64,000 nt of DNA, taken from the NCBI RefSeq assembly GCF_030146175.1, contig NZ_JASLCE010000040.1, positions 1-64,000 on the forward strand, given 5' to 3'. This DNA is from Flavobacterium sp. (GTDB lineage: Bacteria; Bacteroidota; Bacteroidia; Flavobacteriales; Flavobacteriaceae). This document shows positions 34,074-44,779 of this stretch, in pieces. How positions within the stretch are numbered: the stretch's first letter is position 1; each line of letters opens with the position of its first letter. The notes under the pieces are model-generated. The model made no database searches. It was not told the DNA's origin and worked only from the letters and a program-made list of their open reading frames with translations. The position numbers and the translations under genes are program-made.

Positions 34074-36464
34074 TTATAACTGGATTGTTTTTTCTTCGGA
34101 AATAAGTTCTCCGTCAGAACCAATACCTTCAATCTTTACTTTAATGCTTTTCTGGTTGTAATTCGGAATAGAAAAAAGGAAATCTCCATTTTGATCCGTT
34201 CGGACATCCGGAATCCAGTTAATCGTTCCGTAGTTGATAAATCCTTCATCATAATCCTGATAATACGGATTTTTAAAATCTTTCGGATCCTGAGCGGCTC
34301 TTTTTACAACGTAGGATTGGGCTTTTGATGCCGCTTTGTCTGTTCCCATATAGCGTTTGGTATAAATACGGATAAAACCGCTTCCTCCTTCCATGCCCAT
34401 TCCATAGCCACTTTTACTGATATAGATTTCGTCGACCATATCCAATGACATTCCAATAAGCATTGTTAAATCCGGTTGTAAAGGTACATCATCTACAAAA
34501 ATGGCAGGGGAAGGATTACCTCTCAGGGATCGGGTAATTCGATTGTTAATATAAACAGAACCGTTTTGATAGATCACATCAAAGCCGTTGGCACCGATAA
34601 ATGAAAGGATTTCGCGATACGAAGCAAAATCACCACTACTGATTTTGTAACCTCTCGCCATGGAATTGTTATACCGGCCTATATTTTTTAAAGGAGGTGG
34701 TGTTTTTGCTTTTTTCTTAATAGTCACATTATCCAGCTGAATTGCTTTTTTATTTTGGATTTGAGGTATTGCAAGTGTTTTGGTTTCCGTAACAGCATCG
34801 GTATGGCATAGAAAATCTGGTTTTGGAAGCGGTTTTAAAAACGGGCTTTGTCCGTCGAGAACCTGAATTGACATAGGGAGATTTTCGGTCATCCCATTTT
34901 TGTTATATAAGGTTAAGGATACGGAAGCCGAATCGTACAAGATAGCATTGTTAAAAATAAATTCGTTTTTATCGTTGATATCCGATTTTTTTCGGACACT
35001 ATTATAAAAAGAACCCATTTGTACGTAGTAGTCACCTTTATTGGTGATTTTTTTATTGATTGTTCCTTTAATGGTGACTCCAACTTCAGATTTATAGGTT
35101 TCGGTCGGAATGGGAGACTTTGATATCGTTTCAAAATCGTATTTTGGTTTTTGTGTGATCAGATACGTATCCAGTTCGTAGTGTTTTCCTTTTGAAAAAT
35201 CGGAAAGATAATAGGACGTATTGGCTATCATAGGGTTGTCCAGATAGGACGAAAATACAAAGTTGTCGTATAAGGATCGTGCATTTCCGATAGCGGCTGT
35301 TTTTTCGGGTAACACAGATATGCTTAGACTGCCAAAAGGAATAGTGGACTTGCCTTTAAAATAGAGCGTGTCATTTCGGGTTTCCGACAGGGATATTGTT
35401 GCTTTTTTGACCAGATCATACGGTTTAAAAATAAGACGCTCGGCTAACTTTTTATTGTTGGCATCAATCAGTACCAAAGTATTGATTCCGTTGTAAAAAT
35501 GTTGGTTATCGATGGTGAATGTATCTTCCGTTGTACCTTTTTTAAGCGTCAATTTTTCAATCAGAGACACTTTTTCGTCCTGTTGGATTATAAGCGAAAG
35601 CGCTACATCAGAATTGGACGGACTTGAGGTTTTGAGTGTTAAGAAAGCTCTGTCGGACGATGTATAATTATTGATACTAAATGTGAAATTCGAGGTTTTA
35701 AAAGTCGGTAATGCAAAAGTTTGTGTGTTGTTTCCGATGGTAAAAACCGCTTTGTAAGGCGCGTTGTAAGTTTGAAGTAAGTCAAATCGGCCGATACCTT
35801 TTTCATTAGTCGAAAAACTGGTTACCACAATTCCTTTGGCATTTATGACAGAACCGTTTTTAACGGCAATGGGATTTCCGTTACAATCCGTTATTTTAAT
35901 AGCAATCGTGTTTGAGTTGTTTTCTAAGAAGACACCGCCTTCAGGGAAGAATTGTACTGTAAGCGCCTTCAGGTTCGCAACGGTATTTGTGTTGACAGTA
36001 GTTGCATCAACGGGATTTAAGATCGTAATGGGGTATACCGTGGATTCATCTTCCTGAAAATTATTCATAAAGTTAGTATACGCCCTGATATAATACTTTC
36101 CGGATTTAATTTTTTTATCTGGTCGGATATAGCCTTCGAAGGTTCCATAGCTGAGATAGTACAATTCTGATTGTATTTTTAGGCCTTGTTCGTCTAGTAA
36201 ATCTATATAGATATTGGTTGTTTTGGTCGATGGTATTTTGCTTTTCTCTTCGATAAAATAGCCTTTAAACCAAATGCTTTCCTCATTCAGATATACCGTT
36301 TTGTTGAGATGCAAGTGAATTTTTTCCCGATCGGATTTAAAATAATTACTGTAGCTTGTTGTAATCTCTTTTTCGCGTTCGGTACCCGTTGTCGTTTGCG
36401 CCTGACTGCCATAGTATGTCATCATGACAAGAAAAATCATAAAGTAAGGTAATGATTTAGTCAT
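34074..36464 (-). CDS. Large exported MG2/TonB-plug-like protein
   Basis: A 796-aa protein with a signal peptide (residues 1-23, ending GSQAQ). The N-terminal part has an MG2-type macroglobulin-like domain (HLHLNKTVYLNEESIWFKGYF, shown by LNKTVYLNEESIWFKG); several beta-sandwich repeats follow, and near residues 640-720 a plug-like segment (PAIFVDDVPLQ, DMVDEIYISKSGYGMG, GFIRIYTKR). It is a longer relative of the 572-aa protein at 15122-16840. ATG 36464 is used because an upstream in-frame ATG at 36503 lies inside the groEL terminator hairpin. Function unknown; probably at the outer membrane or surface. No receptor gene is adjacent here. Confidence 0.65.
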   Translation of the reverse strand: MTKSLPYFMIFLVMMTYYGSQAQTTTGTEREKEITTSYSNYFKSDREKIHLHLNKTVYLNEESIWFKGYFIEEKSKIPSTKTTNIYIDLLDEQGLKIQSELYYLSYGTFEGYIRPDKKIKSGKYYIRAYTNFMNNFQEDESTVYPITILNPVDATTVNTNTVANLKALTVQFFPEGGVFLENNSNTIAIKITDCNGNPIAVKNGSVINAKGIVVTSFSTNEKGIGRFDLLQTYNAPYKAVFTIGNNTQTFALPTFKTSNFTFSINNYTSSDRAFLTLKTSSPSNSDVALSLIIQQDEKVSLIEKLTLKKGTTEDTFTIDNQHFYNGINTLVLIDANNKKLAERLIFKPYDLVKKATISLSETRNDTLYFKGKSTIPFGSLSISVLPEKTAAIGNARSLYDNFVFSSYLDNPMIANTSYYLSDFSKGKHYELDTYLITQKPKYDFETISKSPIPTETYKSEVGVTIKGTINKKITNKGDYYVQMGSFYNSVRKKSDINDKNEFIFNNAILYDSASVSLTLYNKNGMTENLPMSIQVLDGQSPFLKPLPKPDFLCHTDAVTETKTLAIPQIQNKKAIQLDNVTIKKKAKTPPPLKNIGRYNNSMARGYKISSGDFASYREILSFIGANGFDVIYQNGSVYINNRITRSLRGNPSPAIFVDDVPLQPDLTMLIGMSLDMVDEIYISKSGYGMGMEGGSGFIRIYTKRYMGTDKAASKAQSYVVKRAAQDPKDFKNPYYQDYDEGFINYGTINWIPDVRTDQNGDFLFSIPNYNQKSIKVKIEGIGSDGELISEEKTIQL

Positions 36465-36502
36465 AGTAGGTTTTTTCTCATTTTTGTGAAAATAAATATA
36501 CA

Positions 36503-36534
36503 AAAAAAACCGTCACAATTTGTGACGGTTTTTT
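36503..36534 (-). terminator. Intrinsic terminator of groES-groEL
   Basis: A perfect stem of 14 bp (AAAAAACCGTCACA with TGTGACGGTTTTTT) with a 3-4 base loop, 22 bases after the groEL stop codon. Confidence 0.9.
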
Positions 36535-36555
36535 AAGATCTATTTTTAAGAAATT

Positions 36556-38196
<1,641 letters not shown>

Positions 38197-38230
38197 TTAT
38201 TTTAATTTATTATTTCGTTTAGGGTACCTA

Positions 38231-38506
38231 TTAGATGATCGCCAAGATATCATCTTCTCTCATGATCAGGTAATCTTTACCGTCGAATTTTAAATCGGTT
38301 CCAGCATATTTTCCGTATAAAACAGTGTCACCAACCTTAACAGTTAGCGGTTCGTCTTTTTTACCGTTTCCTACAGCTACCACAATACCTTTCTGAGGTT
38401 TTTCCTTAGCTGTATCAGGGATGATAATACCGGAAGCAGTTTGCGTTTCAGCAGCTGCAGGTTCCACGATAACGCGATCTGAAAGGGGTTTGATGTTTAA
38501 TGCCAT
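38231..38506 (-). CDS. groS: Co-chaperonin GroES (10 kDa)
   Basis: The lid of the GroEL chamber. The 91-aa product has the typical [11 protein letters not shown] opening, the mobile loop [20 protein letters not shown] with the GroEL-binding hydrophobic triad (GIII), and the roof and core strands [14 protein letters not shown] and [13 protein letters not shown]. It is the first gene of the groES-groEL operon. Confidence 0.98.
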   Translation of the reverse strand: MALNIKPLSDRVIVEPAAAETQTASGIIIPDTAKEKPQKGIVVAVGNGKKDEPLTVKVGDTVLYGKYAGTDLKFDGKDYLIMREDDILAII

Positions 38507-38551
38507 AATGCTATGTTATTTTATGTTATTATTATTTAGATGCAATTTACT

Positions 38552-38570
38552 TTTCAGAAAGTATGCCAAT
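38552..38570 (-). promoter_or_regulatory. Candidate promoter of groES, resembling a degenerate sigma-54 site
   Basis: On the minus strand the sequence TTGGCATACTTTCTGAA lies about 46 bases before the groES ATG. It has the -24 half of a sigma-54 site (TTGGCA) but the -12 dinucleotide is GA, not GC. It could instead be a housekeeping or stress promoter with a TACTTTCTG -7-like element. Confidence 0.35.
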
Positions 38571-38598
38571 TGCTAAAACTGACAGTTTTTTGTAAAAA

Positions 38599-38630
38599 AA
38601 AAATGCCAGCACTGACAGGCTGGCATTTTT
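38599..38630 (-). terminator. Intrinsic terminator of the miaB-secG operon
   Basis: A 12-bp stem (AAAAATGCCAGC with GCTGGCATTTTT) and 8-base loop, 18 bases after the secG stop codon. Confidence 0.9.
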
Positions 38631-38647
38631 CTAGCGATTGCTATATC

Positions 38648-39052
38648 TTATTTTTTAGCTTCTTCTGTTGGAGCTGCCGGAGCTGCTGCGTCAGTCGCTG
38701 CTGGAGTTTCTGTTGCTGCTGCCGGAGCCGCTGCTTTATCAGCTGCAGGTTTTGCCGGAGCTGCTGCTGCTGGAGCTGCTGCTGCTGGTGTACTATTGTC
38801 AATTAATTTAGAACCATTGTCACCCATACTTCCTGTAAAGCTTAAGCTGGATAATAAAATCAATACGATTAAGGCTGTAGCCAATGTCCAGGTACTTTTG
38901 TCAAGGAAATCATTTGTTTTCTGAACACCACCCATCATTTGAGAACCACCAAGGCTTGATGATAATCCTCCACCTTTAGGGTTTTGAACCATGATAACCA
39001 CAATAAGTAAAAAACAAACGATTGTTATTAGTACTAAAAAAACTGAAAACAT
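38648..39052 (-). CDS. secG: Preprotein translocase subunit SecG, with long Ala/Pro-rich tail
   Basis: Small inner-membrane subunit of the SecYEG export channel. Two hydrophobic helices (about residues 3-21 and 56-74) surround the conserved cytoplasmic loop MVQNPKGGGLSSSLGGSQMMGG. After the second helix a stretch of some 55 residues consists almost only of Ala, Pro, Thr, Glu and Lys. Such tails are variable between species and should be disordered. It is the last gene of the operon miaB-regulator-lptE-TPR-secG, 11 bases after the TPR gene. Confidence 0.95.
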   Translation of the reverse strand: MFSVFLVLITIVCFLLIVVIMVQNPKGGGLSSSLGGSQMMGGVQKTNDFLDKSTWTLATALIVLILLSSLSFTGSMGDNGSKLIDNSTPAAAAPAAAAPAKPAADKAAAPAAATETPAATDAAAPAAPTEEAKK

Positions 39053-39063
39053 ATTTTAATTTT

Positions 39064-40053
39064 TTAATTGTTATTTTGTTGTAATATCTTAATATCCGAA
39101 ATTCGGTCTGCAAAGAAATGACTTTTTTCTGGATATTTCAAAATTAATATTTCATAAGCTTGAATTGCTTTCTGATATTTTTTTTGTTCAAGGTAAACTT
39201 TTGCCAGTGTTTCGGTCATCAGGTAGGAGGTGTCCTGCGAGGATTTCTCAATGTTTACGGGAGCTGATGGCGTATTTTTGACAGGCGTTATTTTTGGATT
39301 TGTCTCAATAAATTTGTCGATCAAATCTAATTTTTTCTTTTTCTCCGGATCAATTTCTTCTAAATCGGCTGGTTTTTCACGGTCGATAGGGCTGAATTTG
39401 GCCAGTTGTAACCATTCCTGGAACGAATGTTTTTCTTCTTTTGAGAATTCCAACGGTTTACCGATCTCCAGTTTTTCTGTAGCCGATTCAATTCCTGACG
39501 GTTCTGTTACGACCGGTTCCACTTCCGGTAATTCGGTTTCTACTATAGCTTCCGGTTCGGCTACGCGTATAGACGAACGGATGGATTGCTCCAACGCTGT
39601 TTCTACTTTGGGTTGCTCGGTAACGGATACTTCCGGTTCGGGCGTTTCTAGTTCCGGTTCGGCTTCTTTAATAGAAGAGCGAATGGATTGTTCCAACGGA
39701 TCGACTTCCGGAACCGTTGTTTTGTCTTCTTCCGGTATAACAACTTTATACTGGTTGACAATGATATCGTGGATTACGGCTTCTTTTTCCTCAAAAAAAG
39801 CCTGCTGGATTGCGGTGAAATTATTTGAAGTAATAAATTCAAACAGTATACTCCGGTCAGTGGTATAAGCGGCTGTCTTTTTTAACTCCTGATTATAACG
39901 AAAACTGTTTTCATCGTAAAGCCCTTTAAGGTGAATTGCACGAGCCGCCTGAAAATAGGGGAACTGATGCAAAACCGCCTCCAGTTCGACCGTTTGCCGG
40001 GACTGGATGTTTTGGGGTTTGTTGAGTAAATAGGTTAAATCGTTTACGTTCAA
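39064..40053 (-). CDS. TPR-like protein with acidic repeat region
   Basis: A 329-aa cytoplasmic protein. The N-terminal part (about residues 1-110) is helical and begins with a DLTYLLNKPQ motif; the middle is a Glu/Pro/Val-rich linker containing two near copies of EQSIRSSI[KR].AEPE about 45 residues apart; the C-terminus has at least one TPR unit (SYLMTETLAKVYLEQKKYQKAIQAYEILILKYPEKS, shown here by AKVYLEQKKYQKAIQAYEIL). Homologues occupy this place between lptE and secG in Flavobacteriia. Possibly a scaffold for the neighbouring envelope functions; there is no direct evidence. Confidence 0.75.
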   Translation of the reverse strand: MNVNDLTYLLNKPQNIQSRQTVELEAVLHQFPYFQAARAIHLKGLYDENSFRYNQELKKTAAYTTDRSILFEFITSNNFTAIQQAFFEEKEAVIHDIIVNQYKVVIPEEDKTTVPEVDPLEQSIRSSIKEAEPELETPEPEVSVTEQPKVETALEQSIRSSIRVAEPEAIVETELPEVEPVVTEPSGIESATEKLEIGKPLEFSKEEKHSFQEWLQLAKFSPIDREKPADLEEIDPEKKKKLDLIDKFIETNPKITPVKNTPSAPVNIEKSSQDTSYLMTETLAKVYLEQKKYQKAIQAYEILILKYPEKSHFFADRISDIKILQQNNN

Positions 40054-40071
40054 AATAACAGTTTTAGAGTG

Positions 40072-40575
40072 TTACCACTTTGCTAGTGACTGGTTGAATA
40101 CATCCTGAGTAATCCTTTCGAAAACAACATTCAGGGCTTCCGATAAACGGGAACCTACCAATTGCTCATTTCCTGGGAAATCATAATAGAACGAGAATCT
40201 TTTTTCGAAATCATCGTCCGATTTATTTTTATTGGTGAAACGTACGTTTACAGTGATCGATAGTCTGTTCTGATCGGCACCCTGATTGGCGTTCGAGCCC
40301 ATAGGTGTGATACGGTAGTCGGTGATTTCACCTTCATAAATCAGATCGCCACCGGTATTGGTAAGACTCAGGTTTGTTTGATTCTGAATAATCTTTTGCA
40401 GTTCGAGTGTAAAAATTCGTTCGATACCCGGTTCAACCAAAGCGGCATTATTTTGAAAATAATTTACCTGAAATGTTTTGGCGTCTATTTTTCCGGTTCC
40501 GGTAAAATTATAAACGGAACAGCCGGTTAACAATAACAGGATCGGGACAATTAATATGTATTTAATAGCTTTCAT
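40072..40575 (-). CDS. lptE: LPS-assembly lipoprotein LptE
   Basis: Plug component of the LptD-LptE complex that places lipopolysaccharide in the outer leaflet. The 167-aa product has a signal peptide with lipobox LLTGC (Cys19), then the motif SVYNFTGTGKIDAKTFQVNYF, typical of Bacteroidota LptE, and the final SEALNVVFERITQDVFNQSLAKW region, here shown by ITQDVFNQSLAKW. ATG 40575 is used because the longer reading adds sequence in front of the signal peptide. It starts 4 bases after the end of the sigma-54 regulator gene. Confidence 0.9.
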   Translation of the reverse strand: MKAIKYILIVPILLLLTGCSVYNFTGTGKIDAKTFQVNYFQNNAALVEPGIERIFTLELQKIIQNQTNLSLTNTGGDLIYEGEITDYRITPMGSNANQGADQNRLSITVNVRFTNKNKSDDDFEKRFSFYYDFPGNEQLVGSRLSEALNVVFERITQDVFNQSLAKW

Positions 40576-40579
40576 TGTG

Positions 40580-41845
40580 TTACAAATCGAATTGCTTGAT
40601 TTTTCGGTATAAAGTTCGTTCGGAAATTCCAAGCTCGTCTGCGGCGGCTTTTCTTTTTCCTTTATTGCGTTCCAGTGCTTTTTTGATCAGTTCAATTTCC
40701 TTTTGATCCAGTCGAAGGGAATCTTCTTCCTCAACCGCTTCGGCGATCAGATAATTTTCATCGTCATCGTCGTCAAATTCTTCCTGAATACTTTCCGAAG
40801 GCATCGGAATCACTTCCAGACTGGTTTGTTTTTCAAACGGAATTTCAGTTTCTTCGGCAGCACCATAAATGCGTTGGATCAGGTTTTTATTACTTTCCTG
40901 AACCTTGTTGGTATTCCCGTTTTGCATTAGTTCCAGCGTCAGTTTTTTCAGATCGTTCAGATCGCTTTTCATGTCGAAAAGAATTTTGTAAAGGATTTCC
41001 CTTTCGGAACTGAAATCGCTGTCGGCTTTTTTCTCGCTGATGACTGAAGGCAGATTGCTACCTTCCATCGGTAAATACGATTGTAAAGTGGCGAGTGAAA
41101 TATCGCGACTGGTTTCCAGTACGGAAATCTGTTCGGCTACATTTCGCAACTGACGGATGTTTCCACTCCAGCGGTATTTGGTAAGCCATTGTACGGCACC
41201 TTCGTCTAATTTTAAAGGTGGCATTTTGTATTTATGAGCAAAATCGGATGCAAATTTCCGGAAAAGCAGGTGAATGTCCTCTTTTCGTTCGCGTAGGGGT
41301 GGAAGGTTGATTTCTACGGTACTCAAACGATAATACAAATCCTCACGGAATTTTCCTTTTTCGATGGCGCTAGTCATGTTGACATTAGTAGCCGCCACAA
41401 TACGTACATTGGTTTTTTGCACCTGAGAAGAACCTACTTTGATAAATTCCCCGTTTTCAAGTACCCGTAACAAACGCACCTGAGTGGTTAGCGGTAATTC
41501 GCCTACTTCATCAAGGAAAATCGTACCACCGTCGGCCACTTCAAAATAACCTTCACGGGTTGCGGTTGCACCGGTAAATGCTCCTTTTTCGTGTCCGAAC
41601 AATTCACTGTCGATCGTTCCTTCCGGGATCGCACCGCAGTTCACGGCGATATATTTCCCGTGTTTTCTATGGGAAAGGGAATGGATGATTTTCGGAATAC
41701 TTTCTTTACCTACACCGCTCTCACCGGTTACCAATACCGAAATATCGGTTGGGGCAACCTGTATGGCTTTTTCGATGGCGCGATTGAGTTTCGGATCATT
41801 TCCGATGATTTCAAAACGCTGTTTTATGGCTTGGACGTTTTCCAT
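40580..41845 (-). CDS. Sigma-54-dependent transcription activator (AAA+ and Fis-type domains)
   Basis: An enhancer-binding protein that opens sigma-54 promoters using ATP. The AAA+ domain runs from about residue 15 to 245: Walker A GESGVGKE (41-48), the sigma-54 contact loop GAFTGA (88-93), Walker B GGTIFLDEVGE and the arginine-finger region. An acidic linker (DDDDDE) leads to a Fis-type helix-turn-helix (RNKGKRKAAADELGISERTLYRKIK, shown by KAAADELGISERTLYRKI). There is no receiver or sensing domain at the N-terminus, so control must come from partners or abundance. It sits in a housekeeping operon with miaB, lptE and secG, an arrangement conserved in Flavobacteriia. Confidence 0.92.
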   Translation of the reverse strand: MENVQAIKQRFEIIGNDPKLNRAIEKAIQVAPTDISVLVTGESGVGKESIPKIIHSLSHRKHGKYIAVNCGAIPEGTIDSELFGHEKGAFTGATATREGYFEVADGGTIFLDEVGELPLTTQVRLLRVLENGEFIKVGSSQVQKTNVRIVAATNVNMTSAIEKGKFREDLYYRLSTVEINLPPLRERKEDIHLLFRKFASDFAHKYKMPPLKLDEGAVQWLTKYRWSGNIRQLRNVAEQISVLETSRDISLATLQSYLPMEGSNLPSVISEKKADSDFSSEREILYKILFDMKSDLNDLKKLTLELMQNGNTNKVQESNKNLIQRIYGAAEETEIPFEKQTSLEVIPMPSESIQEEFDDDDDENYLIAEAVEEEDSLRLDQKEIELIKKALERNKGKRKAAADELGISERTLYRKIKQFDL

Positions 41846-41893
41846 GACAGAGGTTGTTTGGGTTATATTGATAGAATGGACCGGTTTACAACA

Positions 41894-43339
41894 TTAATTC
41901 ATGTCGGAATAACCGGTTGCTTCTCCTATTAGCGTTGCGGTAGTGCAATCGTTGATTTTTACCATAACAAAATCACCTACTTTGTAGTTTTCTTTAGGGA
42001 AAACAACCACCACATTCTCCGAATTTCTTCCGGACCAATGGGCGTCAGATCTTTTGGATGGTTTTTCGATTAGCACTTCTACCGTTTCGTTTAGGAAACG
42101 AGATGTTCGTTTATGACTCAGTTTTTGTTGTAAATCAACAATTTCCTGTAAACGACGTTTTTTAACTTCTTCCGGAACGTCATCCTCCATTTTACGAGCG
42201 GCCAGTGTTCCCGGTCTTTCGGAATAAGCAAACATATAACCGAAGTCATATTCTACATATTCCATAAGGGTTAAGGTGTCCTGGTGATCTTCTTCCGTCT
42301 CCGTTGGGAAACCGGTGATCATGTCCTGTGAAATGGAACAACCCGGAATAATGGTTTTGATTTTATCGACCAATGTCATGTACTCTTCACGAGTATGCTG
42401 ACGGTTCATTTCCTGTAAAATTCGTGTACTTCCGGATTGTACCGGTAGGTGGATATAATTACAGATATTAGGATGCTTAGCGATGATATGCAATACTTCT
42501 TCGTGCATATCCTGTGGATTGGAAGTCGAAAAACGGAAACGCATTTTAGGATGTGCGATGGCACACATATCCAATAACTGGGCAAAATCTACCGCGGTTG
42601 CTTTTTGCATTTCGGTTGCTTTTTCAAAATCTTTTTTCAATCCGCCACCATACCATAAATAACTATCCACATTCTGACCTAAAAGTGTTACTTCTTTAAA
42701 GCCTCTACTGGCCAGATCGTTGATTTCTTCGAGGATACTTTGCGGTTCACGGCTACGTTCGCGACCACGGGTAAACGGCACTACGCAAAACGTACACATA
42801 TTGTCACACCCTCTTGTGATCGACACAAAAGCGGTGATTCCGTTACTAAGTAAACGCACAGGAGAGATGTCACCATAGGTTTCGTCTTTAGACAAAATAA
42901 CATTGATGGCATCGCGACCTTCGTCTACCTCTTTTAAAAGGTTTGGAATATCTTTATAGGCATCCGGGCCAACCACCATATCCACGATTTTTTCCTGTTC
43001 GAGGAATTGACTTTTCAGACGTTCGGCCATACAGCCCAAAACGCCCACTTTCATACCCGGATTTATTTTTTTTACGGCATTGTATTTTTCAAGACGTTTT
43101 CGCACGGTTTGTTCTGCTTTGTCCCGAATAGAACAGGTGTTTACCAGAACCAAATCGGCTTCTTCCAGTTTTTGGGTTGTATTATACCCTTCGTTGGCCA
43201 AAATTGAGGCAACGATTTCACTGTCGGAAAAATTCATGGCACAGCCATAGCTTTCGATAAAAAGCTTTTTGGAATTTCCTTCTTTATTTTCGAGAACAAG
43301 ACTGGTTCCCTGTTTGTTTTCTTCAATAACCTTTTCCAT
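41894..43339 (-). CDS. miaB: tRNA-2-methylthio-N6-dimethylallyladenosine synthase MiaB
   Basis: Radical-SAM methylthiotransferase that adds the 2-methylthio group to i6A37 in tRNAs reading UNN codons. The 481-aa protein has the MTTase cluster cysteines (Cys33, Cys69, Cys103), the radical-SAM motif CDNMCTFC (Cys178, 182, 185) and a C-terminal TRAM domain (about residues 410-475, ending VKINDCTTATLIGEA). It is the first gene of the operon; a TAnnTTTG element lies 33 bases upstream. Confidence 0.96.
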   Translation of the reverse strand: MEKVIEENKQGTSLVLENKEGNSKKLFIESYGCAMNFSDSEIVASILANEGYNTTQKLEEADLVLVNTCSIRDKAEQTVRKRLEKYNAVKKINPGMKVGVLGCMAERLKSQFLEQEKIVDMVVGPDAYKDIPNLLKEVDEGRDAINVILSKDETYGDISPVRLLSNGITAFVSITRGCDNMCTFCVVPFTRGRERSREPQSILEEINDLASRGFKEVTLLGQNVDSYLWYGGGLKKDFEKATEMQKATAVDFAQLLDMCAIAHPKMRFRFSTSNPQDMHEEVLHIIAKHPNICNYIHLPVQSGSTRILQEMNRQHTREEYMTLVDKIKTIIPGCSISQDMITGFPTETEEDHQDTLTLMEYVEYDFGYMFAYSERPGTLAARKMEDDVPEEVKKRRLQEIVDLQQKLSHKRTSRFLNETVEVLIEKPSKRSDAHWSGRNSENVVVVFPKENYKVGDFVMVKINDCTTATLIGEATGYSDMN

Positions 43340-43372
43340 ATAGCACTATAGAGTGTAAATCTTCATAATCTG

Positions 43373-43380
43373 CAAAGATA
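43373..43380 (-). promoter_or_regulatory. Candidate -7 element (TATCTTTG) for the miaB operon
   Basis: A full TAnnTTTG match on the minus strand, 33 bases before the miaB ATG; a TTG lies 21 bases further upstream, slightly beyond the usual spacing. Confidence 0.5.
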
Positions 43381-43469
43381 GTATTAAATTTTATTTTCTG
43401 ACAAGATGGCATATTTGTTTAACACAGATTTTCGATTGTGCTGAAAAAGACCTGAAATGGCTATTTTGA

Positions 43470-44762
43470 CTATCTTCTGAAAAGATCCCGGAACTGATAT
43501 AACAAGCGTTCCAGTAAGCGAAGGTCTTCGGTGATGATATCGGCCGTTCCACCCATTTCCTGTTGAAAGGTGATCTTTTTATGATAGGAGGTGTTTAAAC
43601 CTTTCGGAAGGGAAACGTCAATCAGTAAAAGGCCATCTTTGTCGGGTGTTAGTGAAATGGATTTTACTTTTCCTTTAACGATACCGAATTCGCGATCGGG
43701 ATAATTCAGTAAACGGATATTGACATCCTGATTGGGTTTTAATTTTCCGGCATTGACGGTTCGCGCTTTTACTTTACCTATATATTGTGTCGAAGATTCC
43801 GGAATTACGGTAAAAACATTTTCACCCACATTGATAGTTTGATTTTCTTTCCAGATTTGCAAATAGGACACTTCGCCAGGAATGGACGAACGAAGTACAT
43901 ACGCCAAGTCCCAATCGGCAATAGCTTTTCGCAATTGGTTATAGGATTGCGCCATATTCCGGAAAAAGATAATCTGGTCTTTGGTCTCGTTAATTTTAGT
44001 CGTTTTACTACTGCGATTGAGTTCGTTTAACGACGAATGCAATTGAGAGATCTGAGAGTTCAGACTTTTTATGTTTTTTTCATTTTGCAGGTAATCAATA
44101 TTTTTAGTTTCCCATTCCTGTAATGCGATCACACCATTGTCGAATAGTTTTTTATAGCGTTCCAGTTCTTTTTTCTTAAGCTGTAATTCGGTTTGGGCAA
44201 TCGAGGCCTGTTGTTCCAAAAGTCCTAAGCGTTCTTTTAGCTGAATGGCTTCATACCGTTGTGCATTGTTTTCAACGCTATACGGTTGTAAGTCTTTATT
44301 CAGTTCGTAGTTGGCGTAGTCTTTTTCGAAAAGAGCAAAAACACTGGAAATATCCCCCAATTGTAGGGCGTTTAATTTTTCAAACGGAAATTTAAAATCC
44401 GGATTGATTTTTAAGGTATCGGTAATGCTTTTTAAAAGAAAAACATCCGGATAACTGGCGGTATTTTCAATAACGGCCAAAGGAGTATCTTTTTTAACTT
44501 TGCTACGATCCGGAACCAATATTTTTTCGATTCGACCCGAGGTTCGGGCGATCAGTTTTTCGGGCGGTGTTTGGGTTGTTATGGAAATTTCGGTAGTCAC
44601 GATATCCGGATAACGGACAAACCAGGACAGGATTAACATTAACGATAGGATAATGAAAATTACAATATTGCCCCATCGGATCATCCAATGTGGTACCTGC
44701 GATAGTATTTCCTGAACTTCTTCGCTTCTTAACTTTATATCTGTACTTCTATTTTGAGGCAT
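43470..44762 (-). CDS. HlyD-family adaptor of the peptide exporter
   Basis: A 430-aa membrane fusion protein that partners C39-peptidase ABC exporters. One membrane helix (about residues 31-49: WGNIVIFIILSLMLILSW) is followed by a lipoyl half-motif (LIARTSGRIEKILVPDRSKVKKDTPLAVIEN, in part), a long coiled coil (about residues 150-270, KERLGLLEQQASIAQTELQLK) and a second half with SIPGEVSYLQIWKENQTINVG and a beta-barrel. It starts 17 bases after the exporter gene and is the last gene of the RiPP region. Its likely role is to connect the exporter to the outer membrane. Confidence 0.9.
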   Translation of the reverse strand: MPQNRSTDIKLRSEEVQEILSQVPHWMIRWGNIVIFIILSLMLILSWFVRYPDIVTTEISITTQTPPEKLIARTSGRIEKILVPDRSKVKKDTPLAVIENTASYPDVFLLKSITDTLKINPDFKFPFEKLNALQLGDISSVFALFEKDYANYELNKDLQPYSVENNAQRYEAIQLKERLGLLEQQASIAQTELQLKKKELERYKKLFDNGVIALQEWETKNIDYLQNEKNIKSLNSQISQLHSSLNELNRSSKTTKINETKDQIIFFRNMAQSYNQLRKAIADWDLAYVLRSSIPGEVSYLQIWKENQTINVGENVFTVIPESSTQYIGKVKARTVNAGKLKPNQDVNIRLLNYPDREFGIVKGKVKSISLTPDKDGLLLIDVSLPKGLNTSYHKKITFQQEMGGTADIITEDLRLLERLLYQFRDLFRR

Positions 44763-44779
44763 TTGATCGATTTTTTAGT

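Noticed and set aside
39230-39868. A 212-codon open frame on the plus strand opposite the TPR gene
   Set aside because: It is Ser-rich mirror coding of the Glu/Pro-rich repeat region, has no upstream signals and no family resemblance; the minus-strand gene is in a conserved operon.
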